Shown in pieces: positions 54,753 through 62,505 of a stretch of DNA of 64,000 nt (the stretch's first letter is position 1; the number at the start of each line of letters is the position of its first letter). The notes under the pieces are model-generated. The model was not told the origin of the DNA. It saw nothing but the letters and a program-made list of their open reading frames with translations, and searched no databases. The stretch is from assembly GCA_030431055.1 (NCBI GenBank), contig JAUIJA010000007.1, forward strand, positions 30,928 to 94,927, written 5' to 3'. The position numbers and the translations under genes are program-made. The stretch is from Bacteroidia bacterium. GTDB lineage: Bacteria > Bacteroidota > Bacteroidia > Flavobacteriales > Flavobacteriaceae.

Positions 54753-55234
54753 CGGCTTAAAACAATAACAGTTTTATCGTTTCCTTTTATATTAATCTTT
54801 AAATTATCAGATATTGAGTTACTTCCATAACTTAGGTAGTTATTATTATTTCCGGTTTGTGTTACTTGAGAATCTACATTATTGCTGTAAATAGCATATT
54901 CGCTAATAAAATTATTATTACCATTTTGGACAATATTTTCTGTTAAGGAATTAGCATATTTGGTAACATCTACTGCATTAAAATCTCCATTTTGTATTAC
55001 CGAAAAATTTGAAGTACTTGCTTTTATAGTAAGAACATTAGTATTATAGTTTCCTATTTGTTGAATAGTAGCAACTTGATTTATACTTGAAGTTTTTTGG
55101 GCTAAATTCAAACTATTTGAGATTATTCCCATTTCCTTTTGTTTCCAATAAGTGTTTTCCTCTTGTTGTGCAAAAGTTATACTTGTAAAAAATACAAATA
55201 GAATGAAAGCTACTATTTTAATTGTTTTCTTCAT
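54749..55234 (-). CDS. csgB: Minor curlin / nucleator CsgB-like
   Basis: From the ATG at 55234 (MKKTIKIVAFILFVFF) the product is 161 residues with a signal peptide. The TTG at 55258 lies inside the terminator stem and is not used. The mature part has four imperfect curlin repeats with the core Q-x-G-x-x-N (IQQIGNYNTN, IQNGDFNAV, VQNGNNNF, TQTGNNNN), interrupted by longer linkers, and ends in a basic VIVLSR. Fewer and less regular repeats than csgA suggest the nucleator role of CsgB. It is separated from csgA by a terminator-like hairpin. Confidence 0.85.
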   Translation of the reverse strand: MKKTIKIVAFILFVFFTSITFAQQEENTYWKQKEMGIISNSLNLAQKTSSINQVATIQQIGNYNTNVLTIKASTSNFSVIQNGDFNAVDVTKYANSLTENIVQNGNNNFISEYAIYSNNVDSQVTQTGNNNNYLSYGSNSISDNLKINIKGNDKTVIVLSR

Positions 55235-55249
55235 AAAAAAAGATACAAA

Positions 55250-55277
55250 ACGAGACAAGGCAAAGCCTTTGTCTCGT
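55250..55277 (-). terminator. Terminator/attenuator between csgA and csgB
   Basis: ACGAGACAAAGGC / GCCTTGTCTCGT with a short loop, followed on the minus strand by a T-rich stretch (TTTTGTATCTTTTTTT). It lies between the csgA stop and the csgB ATG, and would let far more csgA be made than the downstream assembly genes. Confidence 0.8.
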
Positions 55278-55289
55278 TCTGCAGAAAAG

Positions 55290-56108
55290 TTAGTTAGATT
55301 GATTTACTAAAGAAACATTTCCTACACCAGTTTGGTTTACAAAACTCATATGAGCTTCACCACTTTGATTTGTCCAAGCTGCATTTAATGCACCATCTTG
55401 CTCTATGTAAGAAAGGTTATCTTCTCCATCTTGAGTTGTGATAGCTAAATTGCCAAAACCATCTTGATCGTGGATAGCAATATTATCTTCACCTAATTGT
55501 AATTGTAAAGAAACATTTGAATCTCCATTTTGTAATGTAAATCCTAAGTTACCTTCTCCAATTTGAGTTTGAGTTGAACTGTTATCGTCACCCATTTGCG
55601 CAGCAATAGCTGTGTTATCTTCCCCAAACTGGAATTGATCAGAAGTATTGTCTTGACCAACTTGTAATGCAGTTGAAGAATTATCTTCACCTATTTGAAG
55701 TACAGTTGCATCATTTGTTTCTCCTAATTGAATTACTGTAGCCTCGTTTCCTATACCGAATTGATCAACGTCGGAACCATTTGCTATTCCAATTTGAGAA
55801 ACAGAAGCCATATTTCCAATACCTAACTGATTTACATCTGATTCATTAAAAAATCCTAATTGATCAACTTGAGATTCATTTCCCCAACCAACTTGGTTTA
55901 CTTCAGAAGCATTAAATGCTCCATCCTGGTCTACTTCGGAGTCATTAAACGCTCCAAATTGATCTACATTTGAATAGTTTAACAATCCGTCTTGGTCAAC
56001 ATCAGACATGTTACCTAATCCTGTTTGATTCACCACGCTTAAATTAGCTTGTGAGAATCCAAAAACTGCAAAGAACATCACAGAGATGCTTAAAACAACT
56101 TTTTTCAT
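55290..56108 (-). CDS. csgA: Major curlin CsgA-like amyloid protein with 22 repeats
   Basis: After a signal peptide (MKKVVLSISVMFFAVFGFSQ), the 250-residue mature part is built almost entirely of an 11-residue unit with the core Q-x-G-x-x-N-x-S/A-x-V; I count 22 Q-x-G cores and a final VNQSN. It fits curlin beta-solenoids, but with about four times the repeats of E. coli CsgA. The N-terminal half has VDQ/VNQ units with aromatic residues (QFGAFN, QVGWGN, QLGFFN); the middle has QxGExN units. Asp and Glu are very common, so the fibre is strongly acidic. It is the first gene of the operon. Confidence 0.92.
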   Translation of the reverse strand: MKKVVLSISVMFFAVFGFSQANLSVVNQTGLGNMSDVDQDGLLNYSNVDQFGAFNDSEVDQDGAFNASEVNQVGWGNESQVDQLGFFNESDVNQLGIGNMASVSQIGIANGSDVDQFGIGNEATVIQLGETNDATVLQIGEDNSSTALQVGQDNTSDQFQFGEDNTAIAAQMGDDNSSTQTQIGEGNLGFTLQNGDSNVSLQLQLGEDNIAIHDQDGFGNLAITTQDGEDNLSYIEQDGALNAAWTNQSGEAHMSFVNQTGVGNVSLVNQSN

Positions 56109-56362
56109 AATATAAATATTTAATTGGTTACTATTAAATTACTAAGTTCCAGAAGTAAAAGTGGTAGGTAAGTAATCTTTTTCAAAAACGAGGGCTCGTT
56201 TGGTTTTATTTAAATAACAGGTCAAATATATGAATATATATTAAAATATATATATGTTTTATAGATATATTTTCATTAAAAACACTATTTTTCTACGAAA
56301 TGTTTAATAAGATAGATGAACTACATTTTTTAAGAATTTTTATAAAAGAATAATTTAAAAAT
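56109..56362 (-). promoter_or_regulatory. csgA upstream region with leader hairpin and -7 box
   Basis: This 304 bp gap to the OmpA-family gene contains no gene. On the minus strand TATATTTG (56230-56223) fits the -7 box and would give a leader of about 110 bases. Within it, AAACGAG-CC-CTCGTTT (56186-56201, shown on the minus strand) forms a hairpin. No TTTG at -33 is present, so an activator may be needed. Confidence 0.45.
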
Positions 56363-56363
56363 A

Positions 56364-56393
56364 AAAAAAGCTTCCTAATTGGGAAGCTTTTTT
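56364..56393 (-). terminator. Terminator of the OmpA-family gene
   Basis: AAAAAAGCTTCC / GGAAGCTTTTTT stem with a four- to five-base loop, located downstream of the OmpA-family stop codon. Confidence 0.85.
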
Positions 56394-56412
56394 ATTTTAT
56401 TTAAAACTGTAA

Positions 56413-57252
56413 TTATTGTCCGTTACTCATATTTTTCATTTCCTTTTCAATCATATCATAGAACTGATCGATTTTTGGCATAATGATAATACGAGTTCTC
56501 CTATTTTTAGCTCTGTTTGCTGGAGTATCATTATCAACTAAAGGAATATAAAAACTTCTACCAGCAGGAATTAATTGTTTCGGGTTCACTTTAAAATCTT
56601 GTTGTAAAACTCTAACAATAGATGTTGATCTTTTTACAGATAAATCCCAGTTGTCTAATAAAACCGCATTTTTGATAGGAACATTATCAGTATGACCTTC
56701 AACCATACATTCAAAATCTGGTTTGCTATTAATTACTTTAGCAACTTTTCCTAAAACAGTTTTTGCTTTATCACTTACAATATAACTTCCAGATTTGAAT
56801 AATAAATTATCGGCAATAGAAATCATGACAACTCCTTTTTCTACATTAATATTAATGTCTGGATCATCAATACCAACTTCACGTTTTAAACTCGTTACTA
56901 AAGCTAAAGTAACGCTGTCTTTCTTTGTTAAAGCATCTTGTAAACGTGCAATTTTTAAATCTTTCTCTTTTAGACTTTCTAATGATTTCTCAAGATTTTC
57001 GGCACCTTTTGTAGTTAAAACAGTTAATTCTTTTGAACTGTCAATTAAATCGGTATTTGTTTTCTTTAAATAATCAACTTGATTAGCCAAAGCTTCTTTT
57101 TCAGTTAAACAAGAATTTAATTTAACCGTTGCAGAGTTTAACAAATCTTGAGTTTCTTTTTGTTTTGCTTCTAATTCGGTAAATTTCTTTTTAGAAACAC
57201 ACGAACTTAAAGTTAGCGATAATGCTAATGCAGATAAAAATAGTTTCTTCAT
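56413..57252 (-). CDS. OmpA-family lipoprotein with coiled coil
   Basis: From the ATG at 57252 the product is 279 residues: a lipoprotein signal (LSLTLSSCVSKKK, lipid Cys near residue 18), a coiled coil (about 25-115), and an OmpA/MotB peptidoglycan-binding domain (about 150-265: VEGHTDNVPI, WDLSVKRSTSIVRVL, PANRAKNRRTRIIIMP). It links the outer membrane to peptidoglycan. An upstream frame to 57366 overlaps the glycosyltransferase gene and is rejected. Confidence 0.9.
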   Translation of the reverse strand: MKKLFLSALALSLTLSSCVSKKKFTELEAKQKETQDLLNSATVKLNSCLTEKEALANQVDYLKKTNTDLIDSSKELTVLTTKGAENLEKSLESLKEKDLKIARLQDALTKKDSVTLALVTSLKREVGIDDPDININVEKGVVMISIADNLLFKSGSYIVSDKAKTVLGKVAKVINSKPDFECMVEGHTDNVPIKNAVLLDNWDLSVKRSTSIVRVLQQDFKVNPKQLIPAGRSFYIPLVDNDTPANRAKNRRTRIIIMPKIDQFYDMIEKEMKNMSNGQ

Positions 57253-57328
57253 AACAGTATTAAGGTTTACATATACAAAATTATAAACAAACTTCAATTT
57301 TATTAACGTTCCAATAGCTAAACTATTG

Positions 57329-58324
57329 TTAAAAAATTTCAGAATATTTACGTTTATTTTTTGCAAAGTACAAATAAACTATACTATTGGTTTTATAATA
57401 TTTTGGGAATTGTTTATATGATCTTTTTCTAAAAAATTTTGAAAAGTAAAAATAAAAATAGAAATGTGATTTCAATACAGCCCAAAGATGTTTGGGTTTT
57501 CCTTCGACGAGAAATTTAATTCCAGCAATTCCATCAAGAACCATTCGCATGAATATTCTTGAGAATAACTTTTTCTTCGGAAGATTTTTAGTCATCATCC
57601 AAAGTGAATTTCTAAAATTTAAAAATGTCTTTTGCGGACTTCCAGTTTTTAAAGTTGCGCCACCAACATGATATACTGTTGAATTACCGTTATATTTTAT
57701 ATCTAAACCGAGATTTTTTGTACGCCAACATAAATCTATTTCTTCTTGATGTGCAAAGAAATTTTCATCAAAGCCATTTAGTTTTTTAAAGACTTCATTT
57801 CGTATAAAAAAACAAGCTCCAGTTGCCCAGAAAATGTCTATTATATCATTGTATTGACCTTTGTCTTCTTCAATAGTTTCAAAAATTCGACCTCTACAAA
57901 AAGGAAATCCAAATTTGTCAATAAATCCGCCAGCCGCACCAGCATATTCAAAATGTGTTTTCTTTTTAAAATCTAAAATCTTAGGCTGAATTATTGCAGT
58001 GTTTGGTTCGTTTTCAAATTGCGATAGAATAGGAGTCAACCAACTTTCAGTTACTTCAATATCGCTATTCACTAAAGCTAAAATTGGTTCGTCTACAACT
58101 TTTAGTGCTTCGTTATATCCTTTTGCAAAACCAAAGTTTCTAGTATTTTGAATGATTTTAACACTTGGAAAATTTTCTTGTAAAACTTCAATAGAATTAT
58201 CAGTAGAAGCATTATCAGCAACATAAATTGTAGCTTCAGGTGAATATTGAATTACCGAAGGTAAAAATTGACGCAATAAATCTGCACCATTCCAATTTAA
58301 TATGACGACTGCTACTTTATTCAT
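57329..58324 (-). CDS. Glycosyltransferase family 2 protein
   Basis: The 331-residue protein opens VAVVILNWNGADLLRQFLPS, has ADNASTDNSIEVL and LALVNSDIEVTESWL (the metal-binding DxD-like site) and WATGACFFIRNEVFKKLNGFDENFF, all typical of GT2 enzymes that transfer sugars in polysaccharide or rhamnan synthesis. The C-terminal part has basic helical segments but no clear membrane span. The gene begins directly after the HsdR_N-type gene. Confidence 0.92.
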   Translation of the reverse strand: MNKVAVVILNWNGADLLRQFLPSVIQYSPEATIYVADNASTDNSIEVLQENFPSVKIIQNTRNFGFAKGYNEALKVVDEPILALVNSDIEVTESWLTPILSQFENEPNTAIIQPKILDFKKKTHFEYAGAAGGFIDKFGFPFCRGRIFETIEEDKGQYNDIIDIFWATGACFFIRNEVFKKLNGFDENFFAHQEEIDLCWRTKNLGLDIKYNGNSTVYHVGGATLKTGSPQKTFLNFRNSLWMMTKNLPKKKLFSRIFMRMVLDGIAGIKFLVEGKPKHLWAVLKSHFYFYFYFSKFFRKRSYKQFPKYYKTNSIVYLYFAKNKRKYSEIF

Positions 58325-58765
58325 TTAAAATCTTGGTAATTCTTTTAAGAAAATATATTTCTCATTTTCAAAATCCATCTGACAAAAATAATGATTCAAT
58401 CCGTTTGTAACCATTAAATTTTCGGCTTTTAAAACTAAATTATATTGCGCTATTTGGTCAAAGGTTTGTTGGGTAATGTTAACTTCTGGCGCTTTACATT
58501 CTACTAAAAGAAAAATAGAACCATCATTTCGAAATACAACTGCGTCATAACGTTTATTAATTCCGTTTAATTTAACCAATTTTTCAACGTTAATCAATGA
58601 TTTTGGATAGTTCATTTCCTCGATTAGAAAATTAACAACATGTTGGCGAACCCATTCTTCTGGAGTTAAAAGCAAAAACTTTTTTCGAATAACATCAAAA
58701 ATATAGGTTTTATTTTCACTATTTTTGAAGCGAAACGAATAGTTAGGAAAGTTGAGTTTTTGCAT
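58325..58765 (-). CDS. Small stand-alone HsdR_N-type nuclease-fold protein
   Basis: The 146-residue protein has the PD-(D/E)xK core seen at the front of HsdR: RYDAVVFRNDGSIFLLVECKAP (D then E-x-K) followed by FDQIAQYN (Q-x3-Y). It has no helicase domain and no methylase neighbour, so it is not a restriction system. This form is common beside holA in Bacteroidota, as far as I recall. Possibly a DNA repair nuclease. It is divergent from holA. Confidence 0.85.
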   Translation of the reverse strand: MQKLNFPNYSFRFKNSENKTYIFDVIRKKFLLLTPEEWVRQHVVNFLIEEMNYPKSLINVEKLVKLNGINKRYDAVVFRNDGSIFLLVECKAPEVNITQQTFDQIAQYNLVLKAENLMVTNGLNHYFCQMDFENEKYIFLKELPRF

Positions 58766-58817
58766 TTAGCAAAGCTAAAATCTAATTGTGAATAAACAAA
58801 TAAACGAATAAACAATT

Positions 58818-59822
58818 TTGGACGAAGTCATTCAAATAACGAAAGATATAAAAGCGGGAAACATAAAACCGATTTACTTTTTTATGGGTGAAGAACCTTA
58901 CTATATTGATAAATTAACCGAATTTATTGAAGATTCTATTCTTGAAGAACATGAAAAAGATTTTAACCAAACGGTTTTATATGGTAGAGATGTTACGATA
59001 GAAGATATAGTTTCAAGTGCGAAGCGATTTCCTATGATGGCGGAACGTCAGGTTGTGATTGTTAAAGAAGCACAAGAATTGACGCGAACAATTGATAAGT
59101 TAGAGTCTTATGCTGAAAATCCACAACCTTCAACAGTTTTGGTTTTTGCTTATAAATACAAAACACTTGATAAACGTAAGAAAGTAACTAAGATTTTAAA
59201 TAAATCGGGAGTTGTTTTTGAAAGTAAAAAGCTATACGAAAACCAAGTAGGCGATTGGATTAAAAGAGTTCTTAGTGGTCAAGGTTACACAATCGAACCA
59301 AAAGCAGCTGCAATGTTGGTTGAGTTTTTAGGAACCGATTTATCTAAAATTAGTAACGAACTTGATAAACTTAAAATTATTTTACCAAAAGGCCATACGA
59401 TTTCTGCAAACGATATAGAAGAAAATATTGGTATCAGTAAAGATTTTAATGTTTTTGAGCTCCGAAAAGCTATTGGTGAAGGAAATCAATTAAAAGCCTA
59501 TAAAATTATTGAGTATTTTTCTCAAAATCCAAAATATAATCCATTAGTATTAATAGTCGGACAAGTTTTTGCATTTTTCTCAAATCTTTTACAATATCAC
59601 GGATTAAAAGATAAAACAAAGTTTAACGTAGCCAAAGTTTTAAAAGTAAACCCATATTTTGTTTCCGATTATGAAGTCGCAGCAAAGCGTTTTCCAATGA
59701 AAAAGGTAAGTGGAATTGTAGCTAAAATGCGAGAATTAGATGTAAAAAGCAAAGGAGTTGGCGCAGCTTCAATAAGCCAATATGATTTAATGAAAGAAAT
59801 GTTAATTCACATTTTTAATTAA
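58818..59822 (+). CDS. holA: DNA polymerase III delta subunit
   Basis: The 334-residue protein is the clamp-loader wrench subunit. It matches HolA in length and marks: PIYFFMGEEPYYIDKLTEFIE near the start, RFPMMAERQVVIVKEAQEL, and helical C-terminal domain III. The start is a TTG at 58818 (L/MDEVIQITKD), which agrees with relatives; no ATG lies nearby in frame. It faces the nuclease-fold gene on the other strand. Confidence 0.95.
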   Translation: MDEVIQITKDIKAGNIKPIYFFMGEEPYYIDKLTEFIEDSILEEHEKDFNQTVLYGRDVTIEDIVSSAKRFPMMAERQVVIVKEAQELTRTIDKLESYAENPQPSTVLVFAYKYKTLDKRKKVTKILNKSGVVFESKKLYENQVGDWIKRVLSGQGYTIEPKAAAMLVEFLGTDLSKISNELDKLKIILPKGHTISANDIEENIGISKDFNVFELRKAIGEGNQLKAYKIIEYFSQNPKYNPLVLIVGQVFAFFSNLLQYHGLKDKTKFNVAKVLKVNPYFVSDYEVAAKRFPMKKVSGIVAKMRELDVKSKGVGAASISQYDLMKEMLIHIFN

Positions 59823-59964
59823 TATAAACGAAAATATATGAATCCTATTTTACGTAATATTTCGGTTGGAAATTATCAGGAAGTAAATAATTACTTATTA
59901 ATAGAATAGAAAATATCAGTTAAAATCACGATATTTGTAATCCTCAAATTTTAAATGAATTATT

Positions 59965-60147
59965 ATGGGAATGAATAAAAACACAGTTTTAGCTTGGGCT
60001 ACTTTTATAATGATTTTAATGGGATTATTATTAATTGCATTAGCAATATTTAGATATGATGATGTTGCTGGTTGGGGATTTGGAGCTGTTGGTGTTGGTT
60101 TCTTCGCCATCGCTTGGGTTTTTAACGCATTGAAAGGCAGAGTATAG
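59965..60147 (+). CDS. Small two-span membrane protein (CAL67264-like)
   Basis: The 60-residue protein has two hydrophobic segments (about residues 9-27 and 36-54) joined by a short RYDDVAGWG loop, and ends basic (NALKGRV). It matches my memory of a small flavobacterial membrane protein family named after CAL67264; function unknown. It lies between holA and the convergent M3 peptidase gene. Confidence 0.7.
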   Translation: MGMNKNTVLAWATFIMILMGLLLIALAIFRYDDVAGWGFGAVGVGFFAIAWVFNALKGRV

Positions 60148-60163
60148 ATTTTTATACCAAAAA

Positions 60164-60196
60164 AAATTCCCGAATTACTACTAATTCGGGAATTTT
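60164..60196. terminator. Bidirectional terminator
   Basis: AAAAATTCCCGAATTA / TAATTCGGGAATTTTT lies between the small membrane protein gene and the convergent M3 peptidase gene. Confidence 0.88.
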
Positions 60197-60201
60197 TGTT
60201 T

Positions 60202-62328
60202 TTATGATTTTTTGTCTAAACCTCTTTTCTTTAATAAAGGTTCGATAGAAGGTTCACTTCCTCTAAATCTTTTGTATAAAACCATTGGATCTTCGGTGCC
60301 GCCTTTTGATAAAATATTGTTTCGGAACGATTTTGCTTTTTCCTGACTGAATAAATCGGTTTTCTTAAATTGGTCAAAAGCATCTGTATCTAAAACGCCC
60401 GACCAAATATAACTGTAATAACCTGCCGAATAGCCACCAGAAAATACATGACTAAAATGCGTGCTGCTATGTCTTGGTGTAATTGCGCTAGTTAATCCGT
60501 ATTTTTTCATTGAGTTTTCCTCATAATCCGTAGCTTTTCCGCTAATTGGCGATGTAATAGAATGGTAATCCATGTCTAACAATGACGAAGCTAAATATTC
60601 GGTAGTAGCAAATCCTTGTCCGAATGTTGCTGCTTTTTCTAATTTTTCAATCAATTCATCTGGAATTACAGCTCCAGTTTTGTAATGTTTGGCATACATT
60701 TTTAATACTACTGGATCAGCAGCCCAATTTTCCATTACTTGTGAAGGTAATTCAACAAAATCTCTTGAAACAGAAGTTCCGGCTAAGCTTTTGTATTTCA
60801 CATCAGATAATAAACCATGTAAAGCGTGTCCAAATTCATGAAAGAACGTAGTTACTTCATCAAAAGTCAATAAAGCTGGAGTAGTGCTAGTAGGTTTTGT
60901 AAAATTACAAACAATTGAAATTACTGGAGCAACACGTTTTCCATCTTTCATCGTTTGCGGACGGTATGATGTCATCCAAGCGCCACCTCTTTTAGAACTT
61001 CTTGGATACATATCCATAAATAAAACGCCCAAATGCGTGCCATCAGCTTCCATAACTTCCCATGAAGTTACATCAGGATGATACACGGGAACATTCGTAA
61101 TTTGTTTAAATTTTAATCCCCAAAGTTTATTGGTTACCATGAAAATTCCTTCTCTAACACCTTCAATACTGAAATAAGGCGCTAACTCTTGTTCGTCTAA
61201 ATCAAATTTAGCTTTTCTGATTTTTTCACTATAAAAACTATAATCCCAAGGTTGTACATCGCCAGAAATGCCATCTTTGTTCATCACGGTTTTAATTTCT
61301 GCAATTTCTTCATTGGCTTTAGCAATTGATGGTTTCCATAAATCTTCCAAAAATGACGTTACTTTTTCAGGCGTTTTAGCCATTGTTTCTTCCAATGTAT
61401 AATGTGCAAAAGTTTCATAACCTAAAATTTGTGCTTTTTCCAAACGAAGATTCGCCAATTTTATAGCATTTTCATTGTTATCACTAGCGCCACCATTGTT
61501 TCCTCGGTTTTTGTAGGCTTTGTACATTTTTTCTCTTAATGTACGATTAGCACTATATTGCAAGAAAGGCATCACACTTGAATTATGAATAGTAAATAAC
61601 CATTTTCCATCGTGACCTTTGCTTTTTGCAGTTTCTGCAGCGGCTTGAACAATTGATTCTGGTAAACCAATTAAATCGTCTTTTTTGTCGATTAGCATTT
61701 CAAAACCATTGGTGTCAACTAAGATATTCTGTCCAAAATTCACCGATAATAAAGACAATTCGGCATTGATTTGACGTAATCTGTTTTTGGCATTTTCGTC
61801 TAATTTTGCGCCATTTCTTGCAAATCTTTTATAAGCGTTTTCTAGTAATTTCGCTTCTTCTGTTCCCAAATTTAATTGGTTTTTACTTTGCCAAAGACTA
61901 TTTACTTTTTGGAATAACTTTTCGTTTAAGTTGATGTTATCACTATGAGCGGCAAGCAATGGAGAAACTTCTTGTGCAATTTTTTGAATTTCAGCATTTG
62001 TATTTGCCGAACTTAAATTGAAGAAAACGGTAGATACTTCACTTAACAACTTCCCTGAATTTTCCATTGCTAAAATGGTGTTTTCGAAAGTAGCTTTCTG
62101 TGTGTTGCTTGCAATAGCATCAATTTCTTTTTCTTGTTGTTTGATTCCTTCCAAAAACGCTGGTTTGAAATGTGCTACTTTTATTTTATCAAATGCAGGA
62201 ACATTGTACGGCGTATTGTACTTTTCAAAAAATGGATTTTGATTCGGTTGCTTTTTTTGAGCAATTGTCGTGCTGGTAATCATAGTCATACTAGCAAATG
62301 TTAAGATTAATAGGTTTTTTTTGTTCAT
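60202..62328 (-). CDS. dcp: M3-family metallopeptidase (Dcp/oligopeptidase A-like)
   Basis: The 708-residue protein has a signal peptide (FASMTMITSTTIAQ) and the M3 zinc motif HEFGH (about residue 495; FFHEFGHALHGL) with the second ligand Glu in the following helix. The C-terminal FSHVFSGGYSAGYYSYIWSG holds the Tyr and His residues that bind substrate. It cuts short peptides, most likely as a peptidyl-dipeptidase (Dcp). The signal peptide places it in the periplasm. Confidence 0.94.
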   Translation of the reverse strand: MNKKNLLILTFASMTMITSTTIAQKKQPNQNPFFEKYNTPYNVPAFDKIKVAHFKPAFLEGIKQQEKEIDAIASNTQKATFENTILAMENSGKLLSEVSTVFFNLSSANTNAEIQKIAQEVSPLLAAHSDNINLNEKLFQKVNSLWQSKNQLNLGTEEAKLLENAYKRFARNGAKLDENAKNRLRQINAELSLLSVNFGQNILVDTNGFEMLIDKKDDLIGLPESIVQAAAETAKSKGHDGKWLFTIHNSSVMPFLQYSANRTLREKMYKAYKNRGNNGGASDNNENAIKLANLRLEKAQILGYETFAHYTLEETMAKTPEKVTSFLEDLWKPSIAKANEEIAEIKTVMNKDGISGDVQPWDYSFYSEKIRKAKFDLDEQELAPYFSIEGVREGIFMVTNKLWGLKFKQITNVPVYHPDVTSWEVMEADGTHLGVLFMDMYPRSSKRGGAWMTSYRPQTMKDGKRVAPVISIVCNFTKPTSTTPALLTFDEVTTFFHEFGHALHGLLSDVKYKSLAGTSVSRDFVELPSQVMENWAADPVVLKMYAKHYKTGAVIPDELIEKLEKAATFGQGFATTEYLASSLLDMDYHSITSPISGKATDYEENSMKKYGLTSAITPRHSSTHFSHVFSGGYSAGYYSYIWSGVLDTDAFDQFKKTDLFSQEKAKSFRNNILSKGGTEDPMVLYKRFRGSEPSIEPLLKKRGLDKKS

Positions 62329-62471
62329 TGTAATTTTGGGTAAAAGGTTTAATCATAGTCGTAAAAATACTAAGTTTTTTTAATTAATTCTTTTAATTTC
62401 TAAAGTGTTAACTAATATTTATGAGTTTGTTTTTTTCAATTTAAATCTTTTAAATCGTAAAGGAATAGCAG

Positions 62472-62479
62472 TATATTTG
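62472..62479 (+). promoter_or_regulatory. ettA promoter -7 element
   Basis: TATATTTG is an exact -7 match, 26 bp before the ettA ATG. The matching -33 site is T-rich but lacks a clear TTTG. Confidence 0.5.
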
Positions 62480-62505
62480 TATTCGAAAATTAAATTAAAA
62501 AAATC

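Noticed and set aside
58325..58765. A second type I restriction system
   Set aside because: Only an HsdR_N-like nuclease fold is present, with no helicase, HsdM or HsdS; its neighbours are housekeeping genes.
59838..59909. 23-codon frame beginning MNPILRN after holA
   Set aside because: It opens like a longer flavobacterial membrane protein, as I recall, but ends after 23 codons with no hydrophobic part. It may be a relic, but the evidence is too thin for a feature.
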